Below are positions 42,878 to 50,388 of a stretch of 64,000 nt of DNA, piece after piece. This DNA comes from JAOUEA01 sp963825635 (GTDB lineage Bacteria > Actinomycetota > UBA4738 > HRBIN12). Numbering within the stretch: the stretch's first letter is position 1; each line of letters begins with the position of its first letter. A program made the position numbers and the translations under genes. The DNA is taken from the NCBI GenBank assembly GCA_963825635.1, contig CAWGTU010000004.1, forward strand, positions 1-64,000, written 5' to 3'. The notes below the pieces were generated by a model, which searched no databases, was not told the origin of the DNA, and saw only the letters and a list, made by a program, of their open reading frames with translations.

Positions 42878-43345
42878 TCAACCGAGCTGGGCGGTGACGG
42901 CCACCTCGACCGGCGTGCCGAGCGGCAACGACTGCACGCCGACCGCGACGCGCGCGTGGCGACCCGCCTCACCCAGCACGTCGACGAGCAGGTCGCTCGC
43001 CCCGTTGGCGACCGCGGGATGCTCCTTGAAGTCAGGGGTGCTCGCGACGTAGACGGTCACCTGCGCGATGCCGACGAGCGGTTCGAACGAGCCGAGCGCC
43101 TCCCGCAACGCCGAGAGCGCCTGCAGCGCACACTGGCGAGCGTTCGTCGCCGCATCGTCGGTGTTCACGTCGTCGCCGAGCCGACCCGAGTGCATCACCG
43201 CGCCGTCGACCATGGCCACCTGGCCCGCCACGAAGACGAGCGAGCCCGCGACCCGCACCGGAAGGTACGAGGCGACGGCGTTCGGTGGCGCCGGGAGCTC
43301 GAATCCCAGCTCGGTGATGCGGTCGAGGATCCGTCGGTCGTCCAT
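42878..43345 (-). CDS. RidA/YjgF-family protein
   Basis: A 155-residue protein of the Rid superfamily: GSLVFVAGQVAMVDGAVMHSGRLGDDV, ARQCALQALSALREALGSF and QVTVYVASTPDF. Members form trimers and hydrolyse reactive imines/enamines, but many subfamilies lack that activity; the Arg needed for deaminase activity is not clearly present near the C-terminus (VGVQSLPLGTPVEVAV). It lies next to a WhiB gene on the same strand. Confidence 0.88.
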   Translation of the reverse strand: MDDRRILDRITELGFELPAPPNAVASYLPVRVAGSLVFVAGQVAMVDGAVMHSGRLGDDVNTDDAATNARQCALQALSALREALGSFEPLVGIAQVTVYVASTPDFKEHPAVANGASDLLVDVLGEAGRHARVAVGVQSLPLGTPVEVAVTAQLG

Positions 43346-43393
43346 CGAGGGGGGATACTCGCACGTTCGAGCGCCGGTGGGAACGTCGGGCGA

Positions 43394-43660
43394 TCAACTC
43401 GCGGCGCGCGCCCGCTCGCGGAGCAGGCGGCGGCGTTCCATCTCGTTGAGACCGCCCCAGATGCCGTGGGCCTCCCTGGTCGCCAAGGCGTACTCCAGGC
43501 ACGACTCCCGCACCGGGCACCGCGCGCAGAACGACTTCGCGACCGCCTCGCGCGCGTTCTTCTCCTCGCGGCGCTCGAAGTAGTTGGGCGCGAAGAAGTA
43601 GATCGCATCCTGGCCCCGACACGCGGCCCCGAGCTGCCAGTCCTCGGCGGCGTTCCACAT
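43394..43660 (-). CDS. WhiB-family Fe-S transcriptional regulator
   Basis: An 88-residue protein with the four Fe-S cysteines (AACRGQDA, then FCARCPVRESC) and the GIWGGLNEMERRRL turn and basic tail that contact sigma factor/DNA. ATG 43660 (MWNAAEDWQLGAACRG) gives the size of a WhiB2-like protein; an in-frame GTG at 43741 would add 27 residues with no family similarity. WhiB proteins are restricted to Actinomycetota and their phages, so this is a strong taxonomic marker. Confidence 0.92.
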   Translation of the reverse strand: MWNAAEDWQLGAACRGQDAIYFFAPNYFERREEKNAREAVAKSFCARCPVRESCLEYALATREAHGIWGGLNEMERRRLLRERARAAS

Positions 43661-43759
43661 CTCAATCCATTGTTCGGAGGACGCCTCGGCAGCGGATTGC
43701 AGATCCCGCCGGCGAGCAGGGCAGCGACACCGGATCGCCACACCTGAGCCGCACCGTCG

Positions 43760-43795
43760 GGCCGGGTAGGCCGGGTCGGGCCGATCAGGCCGGGT
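43760..43795. repeat. Three GGCCGGGT short direct repeats
   Basis: GGCCGGGT occurs at 43760-43767, 43769-43776 and 43788-43795, the last overlapping the final codons of the NfeD gene. The spacing is 9 and 19 bases. The spacer upstream of the WhiB gene holds nothing else recognisable. Confidence 0.4.
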
Positions 43796-45122
43796 CGGCC
43801 ACCCCGCTGGCGGCGCTCGCGGGCTCGGCTCCCGGCTCCTCCTCGACCCGCAGCACGAGACCGTCGACGCCGCGAACCCGCACCTTCGTGCCGGGGGGGA
43901 TCGGCGCGCCCTGCGCGCGTCCCCGCCACATCGCGCCCTTCACGTAGACGGGGCCTTCGGGGGCGAGCTTGCCGCGAGCCTCCCCGATCAGCCCGATCAG
44001 CCCTCGCTGGGTGTTCACGATGCGGTCGCGCGACTGGAGGGCGACGGTGAGCGCGAATCCGTAGTACAGCAGCGACGCCGCGACCGCCCCGGCGATCAGC
44101 CACGGGGAGATGCGGATCGCGTCGGCCACACCCGACCACGCGAGCGCCGACCCGGCGGCGAACGCGAGCAGGCCGGCCGCCGTCAGCAGACCGAGGTTGC
44201 GAAGACGCACGTCGAGGATCATGAGGCCGATGCCGCCGAGCAGGAGCGCCATGCCCAGGATCGAGGGCGGCACCACGAACAGCCCGTACACGGCGAGGGC
44301 CAGCAGGCCGACCCCCGCGAACCCCGCGAAGCCGAACCCGGGTTGGGTGATCTCGAAGGCCAGGGCGGCCAACCCGAACACGAGCAGGAAGTAGACCATC
44401 GACGGGGTCGAGATCGCGTGGGCCACCCGCTGGATCGGTCCGAGGTTGTCGAATCGCAGGGCGACCGTTCCTTCCTCGGCCTCGGCCTCACTCGTCGCGA
44501 TGCGCGTGTCGAGCGTGACCGGCCCGCTCGGCGTCTGCACGGTCTGCCCGTCGACCTCGGCGAGGAAGCCTGTCACCGATGTCGCGGCCGCCGAGGCGAT
44601 GCCGAGCTCGATCGCGTCGGCCGCCGGCAAGGGTTCGGCGGTGCGTTCGAGCTGAGTGTCCTTGCCCCGTTCCTCGATCCAGCCCGCGATCGTGGCGTCG
44701 AGGTCGGCCGGCACGTCATCGGGGTGCAGCAGGTCGACGGGCTCGAGGGGCCCGGTCTGCGAGCCCGGTGCGACCCCCGCGAGCGACGAGGCGTACATCA
44801 GCAGCATGCCCGCGCCCGCCGCGGTCGCGGGGGTGGGGCCGACCCACGCCAGCACGGGCACGTCGAGGTCGACGACGCGCTGCGCGAGGGCGACGCCGTC
44901 CTGGCCCAGGGTCCCCGAGGTGTCGAGCTGCAGCACGACGATCGCCCCGTCGCGCTCAGCCTGCGCGAGGCGGTCGTCGAGGTAGCCGAGCAACGGTCGA
45001 TCGATCGCGCCCTCGACCCGGAGCACCACCACCGGCGTCGCCTCGGCGGCGCCGGCCGCGGGAGCCATGAAGGCCACGGCGAGCACGCCGAGCACAGCGG
45101 AACACAGGGCCACGCGTCGCAT
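43785..45122 (-). CDS. NfeD-family ClpP-class membrane serine protease
   Basis: A 445-residue protein: signal segment MRRVALCSAVLGVLAVAFMA, a ClpP/crotonase-like domain (VVVLRVEGAIDRPLLGYLDDRLAQAE, VLQLDTSGTLGQDG, VLAWVGPTPATAAGAGMLL), four or five membrane spans, and a C-terminal NfeD OB-fold (GLIGEARGKLAPEGPVYVKG). In the protease half the canonical catalytic Ser position reads AGAGMLLMY, so activity is uncertain. Partners are usually SPFH/stomatin proteins; none is adjacent. ATG 45122 is chosen over 45131 because the latter overlaps a TACGAT -10. Confidence 0.88.
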   Translation of the reverse strand: MRRVALCSAVLGVLAVAFMAPAAGAAEATPVVVLRVEGAIDRPLLGYLDDRLAQAERDGAIVVLQLDTSGTLGQDGVALAQRVVDLDVPVLAWVGPTPATAAGAGMLLMYASSLAGVAPGSQTGPLEPVDLLHPDDVPADLDATIAGWIEERGKDTQLERTAEPLPAADAIELGIASAAATSVTGFLAEVDGQTVQTPSGPVTLDTRIATSEAEAEEGTVALRFDNLGPIQRVAHAISTPSMVYFLLVFGLAALAFEITQPGFGFAGFAGVGLLALAVYGLFVVPPSILGMALLLGGIGLMILDVRLRNLGLLTAAGLLAFAAGSALAWSGVADAIRISPWLIAGAVAASLLYYGFALTVALQSRDRIVNTQRGLIGLIGEARGKLAPEGPVYVKGAMWRGRAQGAPIPPGTKVRVRGVDGLVLRVEEEPGAEPASAASGVADPA

Positions 45123-45129
45123 GTTCTCC

Positions 45130-45135
45130 ATCGTA
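45130..45135 (-). promoter_or_regulatory. -10 hexamer TACGAT for the NfeD gene
   Basis: Minus-strand TACGAT, then GGAGAAC (7 nt), then ATG 45122. This arrangement decides the start codon. Confidence 0.5.
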
Positions 45136-45153
45136 CCCGCAGGCAGCGAGGGG

Positions 45154-45159
45154 TATCCT
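45154..45159 (+). promoter_or_regulatory. -10 hexamer TATCCT for the PBP gene
   Basis: TATCCT ends 13 nt before ATG 45173, so the leader would be only a few bases long. It lies in the 50-bp divergent spacer with the NfeD gene. Confidence 0.45.
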
Positions 45160-45172
45160 GGGCGGCAACCGC

Positions 45173-47566
45173 ATGCCTCAGTCCTCCGTTCCCCGCCGGC
45201 CCGATCCACGGCCGATCTCCGACCGTCCGGCATTCAAACCGCTGGCCGCGATCCTGCTCGTGCCCGTGATCCTGCTCGCGAGCGGCATGCTCGCGTTCCT
45301 GATCGCGCCCCCGTTCGTCGGCGTCGCCTTCGGCGTGATGCGCGTCGACGCAAAGCTCTCGACGCTCGGAGCCGACTTCACCCGCATCCCGCGGTTCCCC
45401 GAACGATCGACGATCTACGCGAACGACGGTAAGACCGAGCTCGCCACGGTCTACCTCGACAACCGAGAGCTGATCCGGCTGAAGGACGTGAGCACGGTCG
45501 CGCAGAACGCGGTGCTCGCGATCGAGGACGCGGAGTTCTACGAGCACGGCGCCCTGAACTGGAGCTCGCTCGTGCGGGCGCTGATCGAGAACGCCCAGGC
45601 GGGCGAGGTCGTGCAGGGCGGTTCCACCATCACCCAACAGCTCGTCGGCGCGACGCTCGGCCTCGGGCAGTTCGACCAGAGCTTCGAGGGCAAGTTCCAG
45701 GAACTGGCGCTCGCGATCAGGGTCGAGGAGAAGTACACGAAGCCGGAGATCCTCGAGCTCTACCTGAACCAGATCTACTTCGGGAACGGCGTGTACGGCA
45801 TCGGCACCGCGGCCGAGTTCTACTTCCACAAGCCCGCTCGGAAACTGACGCTCACCGAGGGGGCGATGCTCGCAGGCATCATCAGGTCGCCCGAGGACTA
45901 CAACCCGATCGACCACCCGAAGCGCGCGCTCGTGCGACGCAACGAGGTGCTCGTGCGGATGGGCGCTCTCGGACCCGAGTCGCCCGTCGGTATCACCGAG
46001 GAGCGGGAAGAGCGGGCCAAGGCGCAGCCGGTGAAGCTGCCGAAGGGCGTCGGCAAGCTGCTCCAGAAGAAGCAACCGTTCTTCGTCCGCTACATGATCC
46101 GGCAGGTGCTCGGGAACGCGAACGGGCAGTTCGACTCGCTCGGACGCAGCGTCAAGGCCCGCAAGCGGACGTTGTTCGAGGGCGGCCTGAAGATCACCAC
46201 GACGTTCGACCCGACCTGGCAGGAGTTCGCGCAGCAGGCGGCGAACCAGCCGTACCGGGTGTTCATCCCGTCGAACGGTAAGGCGCACCCCGACACGTCG
46301 ATCGTCACCGTCGACACGAAGACGGGCGCGATCCGCACGATGCTCTCGGGCAAGAACTTCATGGAGGACGAGCTCGCGCTCGCGACCGACCCTCATCCGA
46401 CGGGGTCGGCGTTCAAGCCGTTCGTGCTGGCCGCAGCGTTCGAACAGGGCGTGCCGCCGACGCAGACGTACTCCAGCGCCTCGCCGTTCTGCAGCCCGCT
46501 CTGGCAGGACGAGGACGGCTGCGTCTCGAACGCCGAGGGCAGTGGCAAGGGCAAGGTCGATCTGTGGACGGCGACCGAGAACTCGATCAACGTCGTGTTC
46601 GCACAGCTGATCCTCGACATCGGTCCCGAGACGGTGCCGCCGGTGGCATCGAAGATGGGCGTCTCGAACGACCTGCCGCCGGTCGCGTCGCTCGCCACCG
46701 GGTCGGCGGAGGTCTCGCCACTCGACATGGCGGTCGGCTTCGCCACGATGGCGAACGGCGGCGTGCACTGCTCCCCCTACACGGTGGAGACGATCGTGCG
46801 CGACGGGGATCCGATCTTCGAGCACGAGCCCGACTGCGAGCGCGTGCTGCGCCCCGACATCGCGAACCTGATCTCCGCGATGCTGCAGCGGGTTCCGGCG
46901 AGCGGCACGGCCGCGAGCGCGTTCTACGGATGGGGCACCCGGCCCGTCGCCGGCAAGACCGGCACCTCGGACCTGAACAAGGCCGTGTGGTTCTGCGGGT
47001 ACACGAGGCAGCTCGCGACGGCGGTCTGGGTGGGTTCCAACGGGAACCCGTACTCGATGGGCAGCGTCTTCGGCGGCACGGTGGCCGCGCCGATCTGGCG
47101 CACCTACATGGCCCGTGTCGTGAGCGGCATGCCGATCGAAGGCTTCCCCGAGCCGCCGCCGCCGCCCACCGCGACGGTGCCGAACGTGGTGGGTCTCGAG
47201 AAGGACCAGGCGATCGCACGTCTCGAGGCAGCGGGCTTCAACGTGTCGATCGTCGAGGTCGACTCGCTCGAGCCCGAGGGCATCGTCGCCGCCCAGAGCC
47301 CGGCCGGCGGCGCGACCGTCGACCTCGGCATCGCGGTCAGGATCGAGGTCAGCAGCGGGAAACCGCCGAAGACGGAGGTGCCGGGCACGATCGGTATGGG
47401 AGCCGGTGTGGCCCGAGCCACGCTCGAGGACGCTGGATTCGTGGTGGAGGTCGAGTACGACCAGGTCAAGGACGACTCGAAGGTCGGGAAGGTGATCCGC
47501 CAGGAGCCGCCGGGCGGCACGCCCGCCGCCGAGGGCGCGACCGTGACGATCGTGGTCGGGAAGTAG
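45173..47566 (+). CDS. Class A penicillin-binding protein with two PASTA domains
   Basis: A 797-residue bifunctional peptidoglycan synthase. One membrane anchor (24-50); GT51 glycosyltransferase with catalytic Glu118 in AIEDAEFYEHG, GGSTITQQL and KYTKPEILELYLNQIYFGNGVYG; transpeptidase motifs SAFK (Ser412/Lys415), SIN (471-473) and KTG (595-597); then a Pro-rich hinge and two PASTA repeats (ATVPNVVGLEKDQAIARLEAAG and EVPGTIGMGAGVARATLEDAG). This is the PonA1/PonA2 layout of Actinomycetota. The second PASTA has GTIG where GLx is usual. Confidence 0.95.
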   Translation: MPQSSVPRRPDPRPISDRPAFKPLAAILLVPVILLASGMLAFLIAPPFVGVAFGVMRVDAKLSTLGADFTRIPRFPERSTIYANDGKTELATVYLDNRELIRLKDVSTVAQNAVLAIEDAEFYEHGALNWSSLVRALIENAQAGEVVQGGSTITQQLVGATLGLGQFDQSFEGKFQELALAIRVEEKYTKPEILELYLNQIYFGNGVYGIGTAAEFYFHKPARKLTLTEGAMLAGIIRSPEDYNPIDHPKRALVRRNEVLVRMGALGPESPVGITEEREERAKAQPVKLPKGVGKLLQKKQPFFVRYMIRQVLGNANGQFDSLGRSVKARKRTLFEGGLKITTTFDPTWQEFAQQAANQPYRVFIPSNGKAHPDTSIVTVDTKTGAIRTMLSGKNFMEDELALATDPHPTGSAFKPFVLAAAFEQGVPPTQTYSSASPFCSPLWQDEDGCVSNAEGSGKGKVDLWTATENSINVVFAQLILDIGPETVPPVASKMGVSNDLPPVASLATGSAEVSPLDMAVGFATMANGGVHCSPYTVETIVRDGDPIFEHEPDCERVLRPDIANLISAMLQRVPASGTAASAFYGWGTRPVAGKTGTSDLNKAVWFCGYTRQLATAVWVGSNGNPYSMGSVFGGTVAAPIWRTYMARVVSGMPIEGFPEPPPPPTATVPNVVGLEKDQAIARLEAAGFNVSIVEVDSLEPEGIVAAQSPAGGATVDLGIAVRIEVSSGKPPKTEVPGTIGMGAGVARATLEDAGFVVEVEYDQVKDDSKVGKVIRQEPPGGTPAAEGATVTIVVGK

Positions 47567-47572
47567 GCGGGC

Positions 47573-48031
47573 TCAGCCGCCCCCGAGCCTGGCCTTCACC
47601 TTCGCCTGCACGGCCGAGCCGTCGACCTGGCCCTTGGCCTTCGCCATGATCGCGCCCATCACCTGACCCATCTGCTGCATCGTGGTCGCGCCCGTCGAGG
47701 CGATCGCCTCGTCGACGAGGGCATCGACCGCCTCGTCGGAGAGCTGCTCGGGGGCGAAGGCCGCGAGCACCTCCCGCTCGGCGGTTTCCTTGGCCACGAG
47801 CTCCGAGCGGCCGGCGTGCTCGAACGCCTCGATCGACTCGGTGCGCTTCTTCACTTGGCTGCCGGCGACGGCCCGCACCTCGTCGTCGCTGAGCTCGTGG
47901 CCCAGCTCGTCTTCCTTGTATCGGATCGCCGAGATCAGCATGCGTAGGGTGCTCAGCCGGAGCTCGTCGCGGGCCTTCATCGCGGCGGTCATCTGCTGGT
48001 GGATCTCGGTCTTCAACGCTGACTCGGTCAC
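47573..48031 (-). CDS. GatB/YqeY-domain protein
   Basis: A 152-residue YqeY-like protein: MTESALKTEIHQQMTAAMKARD, LSTLRMLISAIRYKE and the C-terminal TTMQQMGQVMGAIMAKAKGQVDG motif shared with the GatB tail. It probably binds tRNA but has no confirmed reaction. GTG 48031 has GGAGGAG 4 nt upstream. Only 13 bp separate its start from that of the divergent phosphoesterase. Confidence 0.92.
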   Translation of the reverse strand: MTESALKTEIHQQMTAAMKARDELRLSTLRMLISAIRYKEDELGHELSDDEVRAVAGSQVKKRTESIEAFEHAGRSELVAKETAEREVLAAFAPEQLSDEAVDALVDEAIASTGATTMQQMGQVMGAIMAKAKGQVDGSAVQAKVKARLGGG

Positions 48032-48044
48032 TACACTCCTCCAG
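48032..48044. promoter_or_regulatory. 13-bp divergent spacer: -10 on one strand, ribosome binding site on the other
   Basis: On the plus strand TACACT (48032-48037) lies 7 nt before ATG 48045. On the minus strand the same bases read CTGGAGGAGTGTA, giving GGAGGAG as ribosome binding site for GTG 48031. The promoter of the minus gene must therefore lie inside the phosphoesterase coding sequence. Confidence 0.6.
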
Positions 48045-48998
48045 ATGCTTCCCCGTTCGCTGCCGCAGATCCTCGGCCTCTTGGCGCTCGTCGGCGCCGG
48101 CTGCGTGGCCTACGGGGTGGCGATCGAACGCCGTTGGTACCGGCTCGTGCGGCACCGCCTGGCCATCCTACCGGCCGACGGGGAGGGTCCCGAGTCGCTC
48201 ACCGTGCTGCACCTGAGCGACATGCACTTCGTGCGAGGCGACGAGTCGAAGGCGCGCTTCCTCGCATCGCTGCCCGAGGCCGACATCACCGTCGTGACGG
48301 GCGACTTCCTCGCCGAACCCGAGGCGGTCGAGCGCGTGGTCGAGGCGGTGCGCCCCGTGCGCGGGCGGCTGGCCTCGTGGTTCGTGCTCGGCTCGAACGA
48401 CTACTACACGCCGCGTCCCCTGAACTACCTCGCGTACTTCCGCACTCATCGAAAGCCGCGCCGGGCCGAGGCGGGCCGGGCACCCGACCTCGTCGCCCAG
48501 CTCACCGCCGACGGATGGCAGGACCTGACGAACCTGCGCCGTGAGCTCGTGCTCGACGGATTGCCGATCGAGCTGCTCGGCCTCGACGACGCGCACCTTC
48601 GTTGGCACGACCTGACCGTCGGGCCGCGTCGAGCGACCGACCGTTTCGGCGTCGCGGTGATGCACTCCCCCGACTCGGCCCCCGAGGCGGCGGCGCTCGG
48701 CTACGAACTCATGGTCGCCGGGCACACGCACGGCGGACAGGTCTGCCTGCCCCTGCCCCGGCCGGTGGGGGGCGCGCTCGTCACGAACTGTTCGATGCCG
48801 AGGCGGCTCGTGTCGGGCCTGATCCGGATGGGTGGATCGGTGCTGCACACGTCCAAGGGGCTCGGCACGAGCAAGTACGCACCGTTCCGCTTCGCGTGTC
48901 GCCCCGAGGCGACGCTGTTGGAGCTGCGACGAATCGCTACACTCGATGCTCCTCGGGACGTGGCGCAGCTTGGTAGCGCGCAGCGTTCGGGACGCTGA
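48045..48998 (+). CDS. YkuE-like membrane-anchored metallophosphoesterase
   Basis: A 317-residue calcineurin-like phosphoesterase with an N-terminal membrane anchor (ILGLLALVGAGCVAYGVAI). Metal-binding motifs: LHLSDMHFV, VVTGDFL, GSNDYY (in place of GNHD), MHSPD and VAGHTHGGQVCLP. Similar enzymes act on UDP-sugar or lipid-linked phosphates; the substrate is unknown. The last 15 codons (after LRRIATLDAP) run into tRNA-Pro and its stop TGA 48996-48998 lies inside the tRNA gene, so the natural C-terminus is borrowed from tRNA sequence. Confidence 0.88.
   Translation: MLPRSLPQILGLLALVGAGCVAYGVAIERRWYRLVRHRLAILPADGEGPESLTVLHLSDMHFVRGDESKARFLASLPEADITVVTGDFLAEPEAVERVVEAVRPVRGRLASWFVLGSNDYYTPRPLNYLAYFRTHRKPRRAEAGRAPDLVAQLTADGWQDLTNLRRELVLDGLPIELLGLDDAHLRWHDLTVGPRRATDRFGVAVMHSPDSAPEAAALGYELMVAGHTHGGQVCLPLPRPVGGALVTNCSMPRRLVSGLIRMGGSVLHTSKGLGTSKYAPFRFACRPEATLLELRRIATLDAPRDVAQLGSAQRSGR
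48938..48943 (+). promoter_or_regulatory. -10 hexamer TACACT for tRNA-Pro
   Basis: TACACT lies 10 nt before the mature 5' end of the tRNA, inside the phosphoesterase coding sequence. No convincing -35 box is seen. Confidence 0.45.
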
Positions 48999-49030
48999 GG
49001 TCGCGGGTTCAAATCCCGCCGTCCCGACCA
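48954..49030 (+). tRNA. tRNA-Pro(CGG)
   Basis: A full cloverleaf: acceptor CGGGACG/CGTCCCG with C1-G72 as in bacterial tRNA-Pro, D stem GCGC/GCGC, anticodon stem CAGCG/CGCTG with loop TTCGGGA (anticodon CGG), T arm GCGGG-TTCAAAT-CCCGC, discriminator A and encoded CCA (77 nt). Its 5' 45 bases overlap the end of the phosphoesterase gene. Confidence 0.97.
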
Positions 49031-49036
49031 GGACAA

Positions 49037-49074
49037 CCGAAGGGCGGGTCGCGCACGACGTGGCCCGCCCTCGG
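49037..49074 (+). terminator. Hairpin terminator after tRNA-Pro
   Basis: CCGA-A-GGGCGGG pairs with CCCGCCCTCGG (11 bp with one bulged A). The following bases are not T-rich, so termination efficiency is uncertain. Confidence 0.55.
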
Positions 49075-49151
49075 TCGTTCCACGGCCCGGGTGAGTGGCG
49101 CCGTCGCGCGCCCGGGCCGAGGAAAACGGTTCTGCAAGATGCAACAGAGGT

Positions 49152-49180
49152 TTGACGACCTCCGTTTCGCTCGGTAGCCT
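49152..49180 (+). promoter_or_regulatory. Sigma70-type promoter of the NlpC/P60 gene
   Basis: TTGACG (49152-49157), 17-nt spacer, TAGCCT (49175-49180). This is the best two-box promoter in the window. Transcription would begin near 49187. Confidence 0.7.
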
Positions 49181-49190
49181 CGTTCGCGTT

Positions 49191-49210
49191 GGCTCCGGAG
49201 AACCGGAGCC
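49191..49210 (+). promoter_or_regulatory. 5'-leader hairpin of the NlpC/P60 gene
   Basis: GGCTCCGG (49191-49198), loop AGAA, CCGGAGCC (49203-49210), then TTTCGTATT. It lies a few bases from the predicted transcript start and about 24 nt before the GGAGG ribosome binding site. It may stabilise the 5' end or act as a weak attenuator. Confidence 0.5.
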
Positions 49211-49244
49211 TTTCGTATTCCTGTAGGCCGATCACCGGAGGACG

Positions 49245-50345
49245 ATGACCCGCACCCCGAAGCGGATCGCACGGCTCGCGCTAGCCGTCGTCTTCGTCGT
49301 CCCCACAGTCGTCGTCGCCGCAGGATCGGCATCGGTCGCAGCCCCCACGAAGGCCGAGGTCGAGGCCGCGCAAGCCGAGGCGAACCGGATCGGCCACGAG
49401 CTCGAGATCGCGATCGAGCAGTACAACGACGCTCGGGTCCGACTCCAGGGCGTGCAGGACCGGCTCGCCGACGCCCTCGAGGACAAGGAAGCGGCGGAGG
49501 CGATCGCGGCCGAGGCGATGGGCCAGCTGGAAGACCGCGCCGTCGAGGCGTACACGGGCGCCGGCTCGCAGATGGACGTGCTGCTCGGCGCCTCCGACCT
49601 CTCGGAGTTCTCCGACCGCCTCGAGTTCATGGGCGCGCTCGCACAGAACGACGCCGACCTCGCGACGGCCGCCGAGAACGCCCAGCAGCAGGCCCAGTGG
49701 GCGGCCGACCGCTACGCCGAGACGATCGAGGAGAAGACGGCCGAGCTCGACCAGATGCAGGCCAAGCGGGCCGAGATCCAGTCGATGCTCGAGGAGCAGA
49801 AGGCCCTCGCCGCGCAACTCGACCAGGAGTATCGCGAGTACATCGAGCGGCAGGAGGCGCAGGCAGCCGCCGCAGCGGCCGCCGAAGCCGACGCGGCGAG
49901 CGACACGGGCACGACCGGCGGCGGGACCACCTCCGGTGGCGGTGGCGGTGGCGGTGGCGGGTACGTACCGCCGCCCGATGCGAGCGCCGCCCAGATCGCG
50001 CTCGGAGCTGCAGATTCGGCTCTGGGTTCCCCGTACGTGTGGGGCACTGCCGGACCCGACACCTTCGATTGCTCGGGGCTCACGAGTTGGGCCTACGCGC
50101 AGGCCGGTGTCTATCTGCCGCACTCCTCGGCCGCGCAGGCGAGCTCGGGAGCCGTCGTGCCATCGCTGTCACAGGCGCAGCCGGGCGACCTGCTGTTCTT
50201 CTACTCGCCGATCAGCCACGTCGCCCTCTACGTGGGTGGCGGCACGATGATCCACGCCCGTCACCCGGGTCCAGGCGGCCAGGTCCAGTACGGGTCCGTG
50301 GCCGGCTACGGCACCCCGGTCGTGCGGATCGTCCGTCCCACCTGA
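49245..50345 (+). CDS. Secreted NlpC/P60 peptidoglycan endopeptidase (RipA-like)
   Basis: A 366-residue protein: signal peptide (1-33), long coiled coil (35-215), Gly-rich linker with nine glycines in a row (231-239), then NlpC/P60 with catalytic Cys276 (FDCSG), His325 (ISHVALY) and His337. It cuts stem peptides of peptidoglycan during cell separation, like RipA, where the coiled coil controls activity. GGAGG precedes ATG 49245. It has a clear sigma70-type promoter and a leader hairpin. Confidence 0.94.
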   Translation: MTRTPKRIARLALAVVFVVPTVVVAAGSASVAAPTKAEVEAAQAEANRIGHELEIAIEQYNDARVRLQGVQDRLADALEDKEAAEAIAAEAMGQLEDRAVEAYTGAGSQMDVLLGASDLSEFSDRLEFMGALAQNDADLATAAENAQQQAQWAADRYAETIEEKTAELDQMQAKRAEIQSMLEEQKALAAQLDQEYREYIERQEAQAAAAAAAEADAASDTGTTGGGTTSGGGGGGGGGYVPPPDASAAQIALGAADSALGSPYVWGTAGPDTFDCSGLTSWAYAQAGVYLPHSSAAQASSGAVVPSLSQAQPGDLLFFYSPISHVALYVGGGTMIHARHPGPGGQVQYGSVAGYGTPVVRIVRPT

Positions 50346-50375
50346 CGTCTCGTCGTTCCCGACCGTCTCCCCCGC

Positions 50376-50381
50376 TAGTCT
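50376..50381 (+). promoter_or_regulatory. -10 hexamer TAGTCT for the ECF sigma gene
   Basis: TAGTCT, 7 nt, then GTG 50389; leaderless arrangement that decides the start. Confidence 0.5.
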
Positions 50382-50388
50382 TCGCGTC

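Noticed and set aside
48832..49155. Open frame across tRNA-Pro giving VARSVRDAEVAGSNPAVPT
   Set aside because: This is the well-known translation of a bacterial tRNA-Pro gene, not a protein.
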